From positions 620,001 through 684,000 of the forward strand of contig JAHGAU010000010.1 of the NCBI GenBank assembly GCA_019925105.1: a stretch of DNA of 64,000 nt, written 5' to 3'. The DNA is from Niebla homalea (lineage: Eukaryota > Ascomycota > Lecanoromycetes > Lecanorales > Ramalinaceae). The translations under genes were made by a program, and so were the position numbers. The notes below the pieces were generated by a model. The model did not search any database. It was not told the DNA's origin and worked only from the letters and a program-made list of their open reading frames with translations. This document shows, one piece after another, positions 1 through 12,547 of the stretch (positions are counted from its first letter, which is position 1; the number at the start of each line of letters is the position of its first letter).

Positions 1-2180
<2,180 letters not shown>

Positions 2181-2442
2181 AGGTGCATTCCCCTCTATTT
2201 CTCGACAAGGTCGTGGTAAATAGATCAGCCTTGGTTTTATTTAAACAATGGCTTTGGATGAAAGCGAGTGTGAGCAACGCACTTCAAGCATAGTTGAACT
2301 TTTGTCCCTCAACGTTCATTCAACTCCTTCGCCCCCTTTTCTGAAAATGTTGTTAAATACCGACATTCAGCCGGGGCGTCGTTGGGAAAGGTCTAGAATG
2401 CTTCCCAGCATAAAGATTCAAACAATCCAAATCCGAATCAGT

Positions 2443-3826
2443 ATGGCTGCACCTTGGTGGGCATATCCCCGATTAGTGTTACATGCCCTTCTCGCCTTCT
2501 ACTTCGTCCTCGCCGAGGCCGCAAAGGGCTCAGCAACAGAGCAAAAGGCCAGCTATGCGGCTGGAGATTCAATACCCATAACATGCCTCAACAGGACCAT
2601 GTGAGCACTGCGTGCAACCATCCCGTCGATCTGCCTTCCTCTGGATCTGGGAGACCTCTTGAACCATCGCTGAACAGATATTTGCAATAGTGATACAGGC
2701 GAACATGTATGCGAAGCCCATCCATCCATCCATCTCACCCTGCCGCCCTGCCGCCCTGGTGCTCATCCTTTTCCTTAGATCACCGACGACCAAGGCCAAC
2801 TCCAGTACATACCTTTCATGACCTGCAACGAAACCTCACGGCCTCTCGAGCTCTACTTTGGCGTGGAAAAAGGTACAGCCCTGCCCGTCTCCCCTCCCCA
2901 TCCCCTCCCCATTCAATTGCTGATCTGGCCCTTCCCAGAAATCAACTGCACCGTCCCCGTACTCCCCGATCCGCTCTTCCACCTCCTCGAGTTCTACATC
3001 CACAATGACGCCCCCCTCACCTGTCGGATACCCACACACCCTCTCACCTCAGCAGAGACGCTCGACTCGGCCGGAAATGCGGGACAGCCGGCCAGCCCGG
3101 CTGATTCCTACATACCATTGATCTTTGCGCTGAGCGGGTCATTGCAATTGAGCCACTTGCATATCAATACGGGGCTGAACGTGCTGCTGCATACGAGTCC
3201 GGATCTGGAAGGTGAGTGCAATGCCACCGTACCTTCGCGTTGGCCTTCCCTGCGTAGCTAGAAGAAAAGCCGCAAATCTCCAATATGGATCAGGTTCTCT
3301 ACGCCTGGACTTTCTCAATTGGGGGCTACTATTTGTCAGGTGCGATTGGACAGCAAGCGATCAATTCTGGCCACGTTTCATTCCCAAATATCCTTTATAC
3401 AATTATGATACTGATTCGATTATATCTCCTCTAGGAATGGACGCAGACATCCTCGCCGCCTCCGCCTATTCCTCCCCCTCCCTCTCCTCCGCATCCACAC
3501 GAGTCGTCATAGGCGACCCTTTGGCCCTCCAACTCTCCGTCCACTGGTATTCCTCCCCCACGTTACCCCCCTCAACGACCGTCCCCCAGGGCCTAGGCGG
3601 CCACGTACACTTTTCGACCGTGGTCTACTGCTTACTGAGCTGTGGCGTTGGCGTGGCGGGCAGTCTGGCTTATTTTAGAGGCGTGGAGCTGCCGAGACGG
3701 ATCAAGCGATATGGGAAGGATCGGATGGGCGGGGAACGGGGTGGTGGTGGGGGGTATGCATTTCCGGGCAGTGGGATGGTGGGGATGGGGATGAACGGGT
3801 ATGGAGGGCCGGGGAAGAGGGATTGA
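2443..3826 (+). CDS. Conserved-looking secretory-pathway type I membrane protein, function unknown
   Basis: Six exons by hand: 2443-2600, 2691-2706 (16-nt micro-exon), 2779-2872, 2939-3211, 3262-3339, 3435-3826. They join in frame to 336 aa. The N-terminus (MAAPWWAYPRLVLHALLAFYF) looks like a signal peptide. Residues about 40-270 form a probable lumenal domain with several Cys and N-glycosylation sequons (for example CLNRT, CNETS, NCTV). One hydrophobic segment around VVYCLLSCGVGVAGSLAYF is followed by a basic, glycine-rich cytoplasmic tail. Splice phases agree at all five introns and no internal stop remains, which supports the model. I do not recognise the family; a role in cell-surface or endomembrane transport is only inference. 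The start at 2443 was chosen because it begins the signal peptide. Confidence 0.75.
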
Positions 3827-4616
3827 GGCACTGAGAGGATTGGTCCTTTTTGAAAGTAAGTTTGGTGAAATAGCGTCAGTCTGAGAGATACCCCTGTATT
3901 ATTAATCCGATAAAGATAAAAGCGTCAGGAGGGCTACGATGCGTTCCATTCTGTGGGATAGCTAATACTTCCTCGATAGCTCAATCCCGGGTTTTATGAG
4001 TAGCGTCCCTTAGCGCTCCACGACACATTGATAGCAGCAGCTCAAGCTCGATTCATGATGCTTTGGCTCATTCAGACCTGTCAGTGGTAAAATGATGGGC
4101 TCGAAGTGTGTCATTGTTTCTTGAGAAATGACTTGGACATCCCCGAATGCTAGCATTTTAGCATCGCTCATTCACTCCGGCATCAAGCGCATGCGTGCGA
4201 TCTCGTCCTATTGAGTAAGCAAATCAAGTTTGGAGACATTTCATCCAATTCCATAAATGCTTGGGGAGCTTTTGATCACCTAAAAAGGTATTGAATCCTC
4301 AGCGTGTTTAAGGCAAATAGAGTTCAGGAACATAACATTTTAGAATCATGATAATGTATAAAGCAATCATGCTTTCACGATTCACTTGGGTAAAGACATC
4401 TCAGGATCATTTTCAATGATCTTCTTTGTTATCGTTCCGGAATTGTTGCTGGATGTGCGTTTCATTTGAGTATGTGAATCTCAAATGCATTTCGTCCAAC
4501 CCCGTGAATGTCTCTGATTTTTCCCACTCTGAAAAACATTACGAACTCAACGTTTTACTCGTTAGGTGAGAGGCCGATTCAAAGGTAAAACCGGTCGATC
4601 ATGTTGGGTGATTCCA
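3827..4616. other. Convergent intergenic region
   Basis: This lies between the 3' ends of the membrane-protein gene (+) and the methyltransferase gene (-). It is AT-leaning sequence with no convincing open frame, RNA gene or repeat. It presumably carries both 3' UTRs. Confidence 0.5.
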
Positions 4617-5495
4617 TCAGCTGCCTACTTCAGTTGCATTCCGCAGTATTGCAATATGGACAGTGAAGGCAGCCCCTTCACTTCCTTCAATTCCAGAGGG
4701 GAAATCCTGAACCCTCCAAACTCTGAAGAGCTTCAAAGCAGCCGTCAGCCAGGCTTGGAGGATGATGTCCGATCGGATCTGCTGAGCAATGACGCAAACG
4801 CAGGAACTTGCATTGAGTCGGCATATTTCAGCACAGGTATTAACGAACGGTTCAATCAGAGACTCGTTGTATATGCAATCACATGCGAGGATCAACTCGA
4901 CCCGAGCATCCTTTGGCAGATAAGAGGAAATGGAAGAAGCCATGCTTTCCTCCCAATCGAGAGCAAGGACGTCAATGCTGAAGTCTGTGCAAGACCCTGA
5001 TGGCTTCTTCTGACTCGGCTGCTTCTTCTTTGAATCATGGTGTCTGATTGGGGAAACGTTTGCGGCCAAATTCTGCTTCAATAATTTAAAGACATACTCC
5101 TGGTCCGTGGCGATATACGTGCCAAGCTTCGGCGCCAGAACCAAAGGTAAGATGCCAGAAATACCACAGCCAAGTTCAATGGCGACTGAGTCAGATCTGA
5201 GGAGGCCAGCCTTGTGAAGCAGGTTGTCTCCTCGAATGAGCCACTCTGCAAAGATGGGGGTAATCTTCCATACGACTGCACCTGTAGTCCCTTGCTGCCG
5301 GCTGGACGAAAGCAGACCTGGGGACTGAGTTATAGAGAAATCTCTATTTCCAACTGTCAATGCAAAGATGGTGGCGTTGCGGTCTATGAAACCAAGGTCT
5401 TGGTTTGCGACTGGCTGGGAAAATAGCAAAAAGGTTTCTTCGTCAGCGTCGTGAATCTCTTCCCCCAATAGCGGAATCAAGTCAGCGAGGCCCAT
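4617..5495 (-). CDS. rkm5: Rkm5-like ribosomal protein lysine N-methyltransferase (METTL21 family)
   Basis: Intronless 292-aa class I SAM-dependent methyltransferase. The family motifs are TTGAVVWKITPIFAEWL (about residues 70-86), the SAM-binding loop AIELGCGISGILPL (about 105-118), the acidic ribose-binding TDQE (131-134) and the catalytic-region motif ACDCIYNESLIEPF (about 205-218). The N-terminal insertion before the methyltransferase fold and the TTGAVVWK segment match fungal Rkm5, which in yeast methylates ribosomal protein L1. The substrate here is inferred from the family. The start at 5495 gives the full N-terminal domain. It diverges from the acyl-CoA synthetase gene across about 680 bp. 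Confidence 0.85.
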   Translation of the reverse strand: MGLADLIPLLGEEIHDADEETFLLFSQPVANQDLGFIDRNATIFALTVGNRDFSITQSPGLLSSSRQQGTTGAVVWKITPIFAEWLIRGDNLLHKAGLLRSDSVAIELGCGISGILPLVLAPKLGTYIATDQEYVFKLLKQNLAANVSPIRHHDSKKKQPSQKKPSGSCTDFSIDVLALDWEESMASSISSYLPKDARVELILACDCIYNESLIEPFVNTCAEICRLNASSCVCVIAQQIRSDIILQAWLTAALKLFRVWRVQDFPSGIEGSEGAAFTVHIAILRNATEVGS

Positions 5496-6174
5496 TTGAG
5501 GATTCGCTGGAATCGAAGGAAGAGAAGCATTTCCAGGATAGAATTCCGATACCTATGATAGCGCTGACATCAACAAGATAGGAGGGTTCGTCGTATTCGT
5601 GGAAAATCGGCAGTCAAAATACCCAGCCATCAAACGGCAATGAGCATGTTCAAAATCGATTTCGTTTCCTTGGCGCTCTGATTCCACCCCAACTCAATTT
5701 CCGTGTAATACTTGTGATGTTTCGACCAAATCAGCTTCTTCTGGATATCTGAGAGCGGTAAAATAAAATATATACTATTCTCCAAAACTTATACACAAAG
5801 AATATAAAAATCAAATTTCAGAATTCGGGTACTGAAGTACTGAAGGGTAAAGGTTAACTTCGAAATGCCAAGGAACTGACCTTGATTTTGAATATGCTAA
5901 AATCGACAACTGATGTAAGTTTAGCGTGAAAGCAGGCTCGTGTATCTTTGACTAGCGTATATATATAACATAATTTACCAAAGGTGCCTCGGTTGCCTTG
6001 GGAAAATACTTGGATGCCTTGTGATACCCAGAGTCCTGGAATAAGCTCGTGACCAAATATCCCTGTATCTCTATCTCTACACTTTCCCAGGGTCACCTGT
6101 ATTCGACAACCCTGCCGTTTGAACAAATAATAGAAAGCTCTGGTATTGTCACCGTGTCATAGCAGCTCGCAAGC
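5496..6174. promoter_or_regulatory. Divergent intergenic region between rkm5 and acyl-CoA synthetase genes
   Basis: This is a shared upstream region of two diverging genes. It contains an AT-rich stretch around 5750-5830. I see no small gene or clear operator in it. Confidence 0.4.
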
Positions 6175-8383
6175 ATGGCGGAAAAGAGCTTCCAGAAGGA
6201 TACCCGGACGATGTATCCGCGGATGATGCAGAGCGGTCCCTTCACGGTGGAGGCTTCTGGATGTGAGCCTGTGAAGGGGGAGACCATACCGAGAAGACAT
6301 CCTAAATCAAAGGACAAGCTCGCAACAACGCCCTCCAACGACGTGGAGACAATTTTCGACATTCTTACGTATAGCGCGAACAAGTTCGGTAATGCCAAAG
6401 CTATCGGCTCAAGGAAGCTCATCAAGACGCATACGGAGACGAAGAAGGTCAAGAAGACCGTCGACGGCGAGACGAAGGAGGTTGACAAGAATTGGACCTA
6501 CTTTGAGTTGGGCGGCTATTCATGGATCAGCTTCATTGAATATCAACAGCTGTGTTTACAATTGGGTTGCGGCCTGCGGAAACTTGGAATGGTCGCAGGT
6601 GATAGGTTGCACATTTTCGCCGCCAGCAGGTCAGACTCTGCTTTATCCTAGAGGGACAAACCCCCCACTGATTCTCGGCGCAGTGCCCACTGGCTCGCCT
6701 GCTCACAGGGCGCTGTTTCCCAGTCTATCCCGATCGCCACCGCTTATGATACTCTAGGTGAAGAAGGCCTCAAGCATTCCTTGATACAAACCGAGGCCCG
6801 CGCAATATACACGGATCCTCATCTACTCAAGACGCTCGCCAATCCTTTGAAAGAAGCCAAGAACATTCAATTTGTCATTTACAACAGCGACGCTGAGGCG
6901 AAGCAGGAAGACATCAACAGGCTGAAAGAGATCACTCCTGGTCTGACAGTCTTGAGCTTTGAAGAGCTCAGGAAACTTGGTCAAGACAACAAGGTCGACC
7001 CTGTTCCTCCCTCGCCCGAGGACTTGTGTTGCATAATGTACACTTCCGGCTCGACAGGGACGCCCAAGGGTGTGCCGCTCAAGCACAAGGCCGTACTTGC
7101 TTCTATTGCTGGTGTGTCCACCATTGTTGGTCCATATATCGGTCCGGGCGACAAATTGCTTGCCTACTTGCCCACCGCACACATTCTTGAATATGTCTTT
7201 GAGAATGCATGCATCTATTGGGGCGGGACCATGGGTTATGGCAGCCCAAAGACTCTCTCTGACCAGTCGGTCAGGAATTGCAAGGGAGACATCCGAGAAC
7301 TCAAGCCGACCATTCTTGTCGGGGTGCCGGCGGTCTGGGAGTCTGTGAAGAAGGGCATCATCGGAAAGGTCAACCAGAGCAGCCCCGTGGTGAGGAATAT
7401 GTTTTGGGGTGCGCTTACAGCCAAGAGCTTTCTCATGTCGACAGGTCTCCCTGGAAGTGGCATACTTGATGCTGTCGTGTTTAAGAAGATCAAAGATGCC
7501 ACAGGCGGTCAACTGCGGATATGCCTGAACGGTGGAGGACCGATTGCAAAGGATACGCAGCGTTTCATCTCAATGGCGATTACACCTATGATATCAGGGT
7601 ACGGCTTGACGGAGACCACTGCCATGGGTGCCCTTATGGATCCGTTGCATTGGAGCGACACTGCGCTTGGAGATATCCCATCCTCGATCGAAGTCAAATT
7701 AGTGGATTTCGCGGACGCTGGTTACTTTGCTGCAAACAACCCTCCCCAAGGTGAGGTTTGGATCAGGGGCGCGCCTGTCGTTGACGGTTATTTCAAGAAC
7801 GAGGAGGAGACAGCAGCGGCTTTCACCAATGACGGATGGTTCAAGACCGGGGACATTGGCGAGTTCAACAAGGATGGGCACTTGCGATTGATTGATCGCA
7901 AGAAGAATCTTGTCAAAACGCTAAATGGAGAGTATATTGCTCTCGAAAAGCTCGAGTCAATTTACCGGTCAGCCCCTATTGTCGCCAACATCTGTGTTTA
8001 TGCGGCAGGGGACAAGAGCAAGCCAATTGCCTTGATCGTACCAGCTGAACCAGCGTTGAAGAAGCTCGCATCGGACAACAAAATCGAGGGTAACGGGATC
8101 GAGGATTTGGTGCACAGCCAAAAGTTGAACGGGCTGGTCCTGCGAGAAGTTCAAGCAGCTGGTCGAGGAGGAGGATTGACCGGCTTCGAGATCATAGATG
8201 GCGTGGTCTTGTCTGAGGACGAGTGGACGCCAGCGAATGTGAGTCGATTTTCCACTTCCTATTCCCTCAAAAACAATAAGGCTGACATAACAAAAGGGCT
8301 TGACTACAGCGGCACAGAAAGTGAACCGGAAGGCCATCCTGGCGAAATTCCAGAAGGATATCGCCAAGGCATACGGGGATTGA
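6175..8383 (+). CDS. faa1: Long-chain fatty acid--CoA ligase (Faa1/Faa4 type)
   Basis: ATP-dependent activation of long-chain fatty acids to acyl-CoA for lipid synthesis, beta-oxidation and protein acylation. Three exons, 6175-6629, 6684-8238 and 8297-8383, give 698 aa, the usual Faa1 size. The AMP-binding P-loop YTSGSTGTPKGVPLKH lies near residues 270-285, YGLTETTA follows, and the FACS signature DGWFKTGDIGEFNKDGHL lies near 535-552. The C-terminus NRKAILAKFQKDI precedes AYGD and the stop, and requires splicing of intron 8239-8296. Reading past that donor gives an unrelated tail, so the spliced end is preferred. The start at 6175 gives the typical MAEKS leader. Confidence 0.96.
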
Positions 8384-8822
8384 TGACGAAGTTTTTCTCA
8401 AGTCGATTCCATCTCCCCTTAATGACCCTTTGCATTCCATTGCAAACCAGATCAGCAGCTTGCTTCATATGCAACATGATCCCTAGCGACGCCGCATGAT
8501 CATCACGAGCTTGTATAAAGTAGTCCGTATAGCAGATAGTCAAGGAACACCTTCCATAAAATACATGGATGTCTTCTTTTTTTCCTTTTCTTCCTTTCGT
8601 CCTGATCCTCATCTGGCACTCGGGTACGTCCAAGGCAGGTAGTAATGCATGCCTGCTCTCTCACATCCTAAGCGTAGACCGCATTGTCCATTGCCCGTCC
8701 ATCAGTACCATCACTGACACACCTACTCGAATCCATTTTGCCATCCCAATGTCCTCATCTCCCTTGGCCGAGATCCCCGGCGCCCCGTCCCCTATCCACC
8801 GTGTACTCGAAGCCCCAAGAGT
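8384..8822. other. Convergent intergenic region
   Basis: 3' sequence of the acyl-CoA synthetase gene (+) and of the small membrane-protein gene (-). It contains pyrimidine-rich tracts but no supported gene. Confidence 0.45.
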
Positions 8823-9129
8823 TCACTCAACCCTCCTTACCGCCTTGACGGGCATCTTGGCCCTCAACTCCTCCCTATCCTTCTCGCTCGCTTTCAACCC
8901 AAAGATCTCCTCCGCCTTGTCGGACAGCGCAAGTCCCACCCCGGACCAGACGATGGCGCCGAGGCCGAGGTAGAGGCGCGTTCGGGAGGGGAGGTTGCGG
9001 AAGGATCTGGCCCAAGGATCAAAGCGTCAGAGCTTGCGGAAAGCTGTAAGGGGGATGGAAATCAAAGCCGAGGGAGAGGGAGGTTTGGAAGGGGGGATGG
9101 GGGGGCTTTTTTTACTGGAAGAAGGACAT
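8823..9129 (-). CDS. Small single-pass membrane protein, possibly mitochondrial, function unknown
   Basis: Two exons, 9116-9129 (14 nt) and 8823-9006, splice to 65 aa starting MSFFQSFRNLPSRTRLYLG. A hydrophobic helix (LYLGLGAIVWSGVGLAL, about residues 17-33) follows a basic segment, then a charged tail (SDKAEEIFGLKASEKDREEL). This layout resembles small conserved fungal mitochondrial inner-membrane proteins, but I cannot name the family, and mitochondrial location is inference. The 109-nt intron contains long G/C homopolymers, and the first exon is too short to be sure of without RNA data. The second exon is an open, gene-like frame with clear helix and charge pattern. Confidence 0.55.
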
Positions 9130-9489
9130 GAGAGTGAGACGCCGTACTGCTGCTGCGGGGATGGTGATCAGGGCATTGTGAGGTGGATGGAGGAGAGATG
9201 CTCGGTGCGGAGAAGGAAAGGTTGAGATCAATTACGGGAACGATGAGCTTTTTAGTGCAGTTCGTTAGAAGGCTTGTGGAATTTGGGGGGTTCTCTTCTT
9301 AATGTTCTCGTTGTCTATGATCCAAACGTTTGAAGCAAGTAATTTGGTACACCAGCCACATTGTGTCTATTCGTATGGTGGGGAGGCAAAGTCTCAATGG
9401 GGGTTACGAATACGCCGCCCTTCGGCCCCAAAACGCCATTGAAGGATGACCCATTACCCATCAGACATACTTGGATGCCAGCATGCATC
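9130..9489. other. Intergenic region downstream of rot1
   Basis: Promoter and leader of the small membrane-protein gene and 3' UTR of rot1, both on the minus strand. No other feature is seen. Confidence 0.4.
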
Positions 9490-10460
9490 TCAGAAGCACA
9501 AATATGCAACACCACCAATACCCGTCATACCCACGCCAATCCACCACCACTTGTCCGCGTTGATCGGTTCCTTCCTCTTGATCAACACGTTCTTGTTCAA
9601 TGGCTCGTCGGCAAAGTCATCACTGTCGAGATCCCTCTTCGCTTTGCTCGTCGAGGATGCGCCGCCCCCAGTGGCGGTGGATGTTGGATTTAGGGTCTGG
9701 GTCGGTAGCATTTGAGGGGGTTTGTATGCGAGGTACATGGGGTTGAGAGGGGCGCCGTCGAATCGGAAGAGATTGAGGCGCATGGCTCCGCTATAGGCAT
9801 CCTTGACGACTTCATAGTTCTGTGGAGGTGGGACTTCGGTTAGCTTTTGCTGCTTCAAATCTCATCCTCGGGTCCCATTGGTTGGAAAACGGACCTTGAT
9901 AAGCTCGAATTGGCTGTAGCGAGTGTAGATAGCGTTTTTGTATTGACATGGATCGGACTGAAGCTGACGGCCATCCACGGCGATGGGGAATAGGGAGAGG
10001 GAGCCGTTGGAGTTCATGTTGTATTTGCCATGCTGCCATTGTATTATGCCTTGGGGGCAGCTTGGGTCCACAGCTAGAATGGTAAAAGGGTCAGACTGTA
10101 TCAATTGCGGCCATGAGCCAGCAACCTACGATTCGACACGGCCCTGTAGTATGCCTCCTCGTAGAAGCCATCGGTTGTGAAGGAATACGAGAAACCTGTC
10201 AAGTCCGGCTCAAACATTTTCTCGTTGACTGGGTCGTAGAAACCCTGGTATACCCGTCAACATGTGATATCGCTTCATTCCCAACAGTCTCCTTTTCATG
10301 ATCCAACGCTTTTGCTGGGAAATCATCAACATACTGGTCCTGTCACGACTTTTCTTGACTTGGTTGTCCATGTTCCTTCTAGGGTTGGGTCACCTGCCGC
10401 AAGCGCATAGGAAGAGTACAGCACCGCTGCCACAAGTAACGATCGTAATGAGGCAGGCAT
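9490..10460 (-). CDS. rot1: Rot1-like ER membrane chaperone
   Basis: Four exons (10335-10460, 10130-10244, 9895-10073, 9490-9819) join in frame to 249 aa. Rot1 is an ER-anchored chaperone needed for folding of cell-wall synthesis proteins and N-/O-glycosylation. Visible features are a signal peptide (MPASLRSLLVAAVLYSSYA), the Rot1 core with EGTWTTKSRKVVTGP, GFYDPVNEKMFEPDLTGFSY, DPSCPQGIIQWQHGKY and DPCQYKNAIYTRYSQFELI, a low-complexity Ser/Thr stretch, and a C-terminal membrane anchor (WWWIGVGMTGIGGVAYLCF). All three introns restore family-typical junctions. It diverges from the folate gene over 238 bp. Confidence 0.93.
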
Positions 10461-10698
10461 GTTGAAAGTGCTCAATACGAGCCGCATGGGAGATGTCGTG
10501 GTTTGTGGTCGGGTGGAGAAATGGGACAAGGGAAATTGGTGGGAGTAATCCAATACGAAGGAGGGAGTTGCTTTACGGATTAGCCAGGGGTCGTCATGTC
10601 CTGGCACGCTAACAAACAGAGCCTCAACTTTAAACCTAATACAGTCTTTCGAATTTGGATGAAAAATCAAAATCGGAACTGGTCTTTCAAGTCACACA
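10461..10698. promoter_or_regulatory. Bidirectional promoter between rot1 and fau1
   Basis: 238 bp separate two divergent start codons, so the promoters must overlap. No specific factor site was recognised. Confidence 0.5.
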
Positions 10699-11562
10699 AT
10701 GGCCAAGATGAGTTCCAATGACTCTCAATCGGTGGACAGAATGGCATCATGGTCCGCTATTCGGAATGCCAAAGTAGCTCTTCGTCATGCAATGCGCCAG
10801 AAGACCGCTCAGGTTACCCCCGACAGCATCGCGAAGCAATGTTGGTCTCTTCATGAAGCCTGCTGGAATTGGCGATCGGGCTAATACTAGCCATCATCAG
10901 CTGCAACGATCGCGACTTCAATCCTCAGCACTGATCGCTACAAGAATGCATCTGCTATTTCCGTTTACTTGTCTATGCCTAAAGGAGAGATTGCAACCAA
11001 AGCGATTGCCAGTGATGCTATTGCCAAAGGTAAGACGGTCTACGTCCCCTTTATTCGCCCAGGCGGAAACGCTAGGGGTACGTCTAAGCACATGGACATG
11101 GTGTCTTTACATTCTCAGGAGGACTTGGAAAGCTGCGAGGGCAATAGAGACAAGTGGGGAATTCCAAGCATAGACAAGGATTCATCCACCGGCCGTAAGA
11201 GTCTTTTGGCTTCTCCAGAGACCTCGCTTGACATTGTTTTCATGCCTGGACTTGCGTTCGATGTCAATTGTAAGAGGCTTGGTCATGGAAAAGGATTTTA
11301 TGATGGCTTTTTGGCAAGCTACACCGCCGCTAGAAGAGCTGAATCTGGCGAGTCATTGCCATATCTGAGTAATGCTAACCACCCTCCGTCTGCCTCGAGA
11401 GCATTGTCTGACTGCAACATAGTTGGCATGGCTTTGGCCGAGCAAGTTCTCCCTCGGGGTGACAGCATCCCCGTCCATGACAGCGACTGGCTTCTGGACG
11501 CTCTTATAATTGGCGACGGGTCGGTGGTCGCTAGAGAGAAGCTTTCAAGGGATCCTTCGTAG
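10699..11562 (+). CDS. fau1: 5-formyltetrahydrofolate cyclo-ligase
   Basis: Converts 5-formyl-THF to 5,10-methenyl-THF using ATP, feeding one-carbon metabolism. Exons 10699-10840 and 10901-11562 give 267 aa. The intron 10841-10900 has an unusual GTTGGT donor but a good branch sequence (GCTAAT) and CAG acceptor; splicing joins SIAKQ to SATIATSILS. Family motifs are the N-terminal basic helix (ALRHAMRQKT), ISVYLSMPKGEIATKAI, DIVFMPGLAFD and the ATP/metal-binding RLGHGKGFYDGFL near residue 173. It is slightly longer than yeast Fau1 because of a loop after VPFIRPGG. It converges with SmE across only 61 bp. Confidence 0.92.
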
Positions 11563-11623
11563 GTGACGCTTGATTGCGAATCTTTTGGGAAAAGCGGGAC
11601 CTGCGGTTAAACATTCCTCGTTC

Positions 11624-12012
11624 TCAAAGAGCTTGGATTAGCGACACGTTATCGCCTTTAAGCAGGATTTGTCCTAGGCAAGATCAGAAGAGTGAGGTGT
11701 GAGCGTATGAGTTGAATTACCAAGCTCCCTCCGTTTCACCTCTGGGTCCGACTTAGTCGGCTGTTTGACTTCAACAGCATCATCGATCACCAAATTCATG
11801 AATTCATCAAAGCCCTGCCAGATCGACCATTAACATGTTGAACCCGAGCTTAGGGAGCTGGAGCGACACACTCTTATCTTCCCTTCTATTCTTATGGCCA
11901 ATTGCTCATAAAGCCAGATGGATACCGTAGACCGTTGCTGCAGAAGCTTGAATATGAAGTTGATGGGTGGTAGCAACACTTTCCCCCTGCCTCCTCCACC
12001 ACGGCCAGTCAT
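11624..12012 (-). CDS. sme1: Small nuclear ribonucleoprotein SmE
   Basis: Three exons, 11872-12012, 11721-11814 and 11624-11673, splice to 94 aa, exactly the usual SmE length. It begins MTGRGGGGRGKVLLPPINFI and continues FKLLQQRSTVSIWLYEQ, with the Sm1 motif region IRGFDEFMNLVIDDAVEV and the Sm2 region ILLKGDNVSLIQAL at the end. SmE is one of seven Sm proteins forming the ring on U1, U2, U4 and U5 snRNAs. No single frame exceeds 60 codons, so simple ORF calling misses it. Both introns have good GT-AG ends and consistent phases (0 and 1). Confidence 0.95.
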
Positions 12013-12547
12013 GCTTCAAATGCTTGCAGTGTGTATCGGGCGCTGTATCCTTGCACGATGGAAATTAGTTCTCAAAAGGCTAATTGTGGCCACGATACTC
12101 GTAGCGATCTCTTTGCAGATGTATCAGCGCCTGAAGATCGAGCTATTGGGAATATCAGCTTCTAATATCGCGAGAGCGAGAAACCAATCTAGCGCATCTG
12201 ATGCCTCAACTTTATGTGAGGTGCAGCGGCACCGGAATATCTTTTCCCCTCGAGTGCCTAAGAGGGCCCTGCCGAGCCTGCCGAGCCCTGCCTGGCCTGC
12301 CTGTCTGGGGTCTGGAGGCGAGCTTCGATGCATGCGACTACACCTGGCCATGATCTTTCATCTTTCATCTTTGCTCCAAATTCAAAAATCCTGGTAATGA
12401 TTGACGATGGTTTTTACTTCGCCAGTCTCATTTGCTAAGTCTCTTGAGAAGTCTGCCTGCAACATGGACCGATGATTCTGACGTTTATCACCACGACCCT
12501 GATCGACACCTCCAGTGTCCATTCACCAGCAACAGTCGCTGTCAAAG
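12013..12547. promoter_or_regulatory. Divergent promoter region between sme1 and mtr10
   Basis: Upstream DNA shared by two divergent genes. It includes a GC-rich run of GCCTGCC-type repeats near 12268-12310. No gene is supported here. Confidence 0.4.

Noticed and set aside
6823..7512. 229-aa minus-strand open frame across the acyl-CoA synthetase
   Set aside because: It is a codon-bias shadow of the AMP-binding exon with no recognisable domain.
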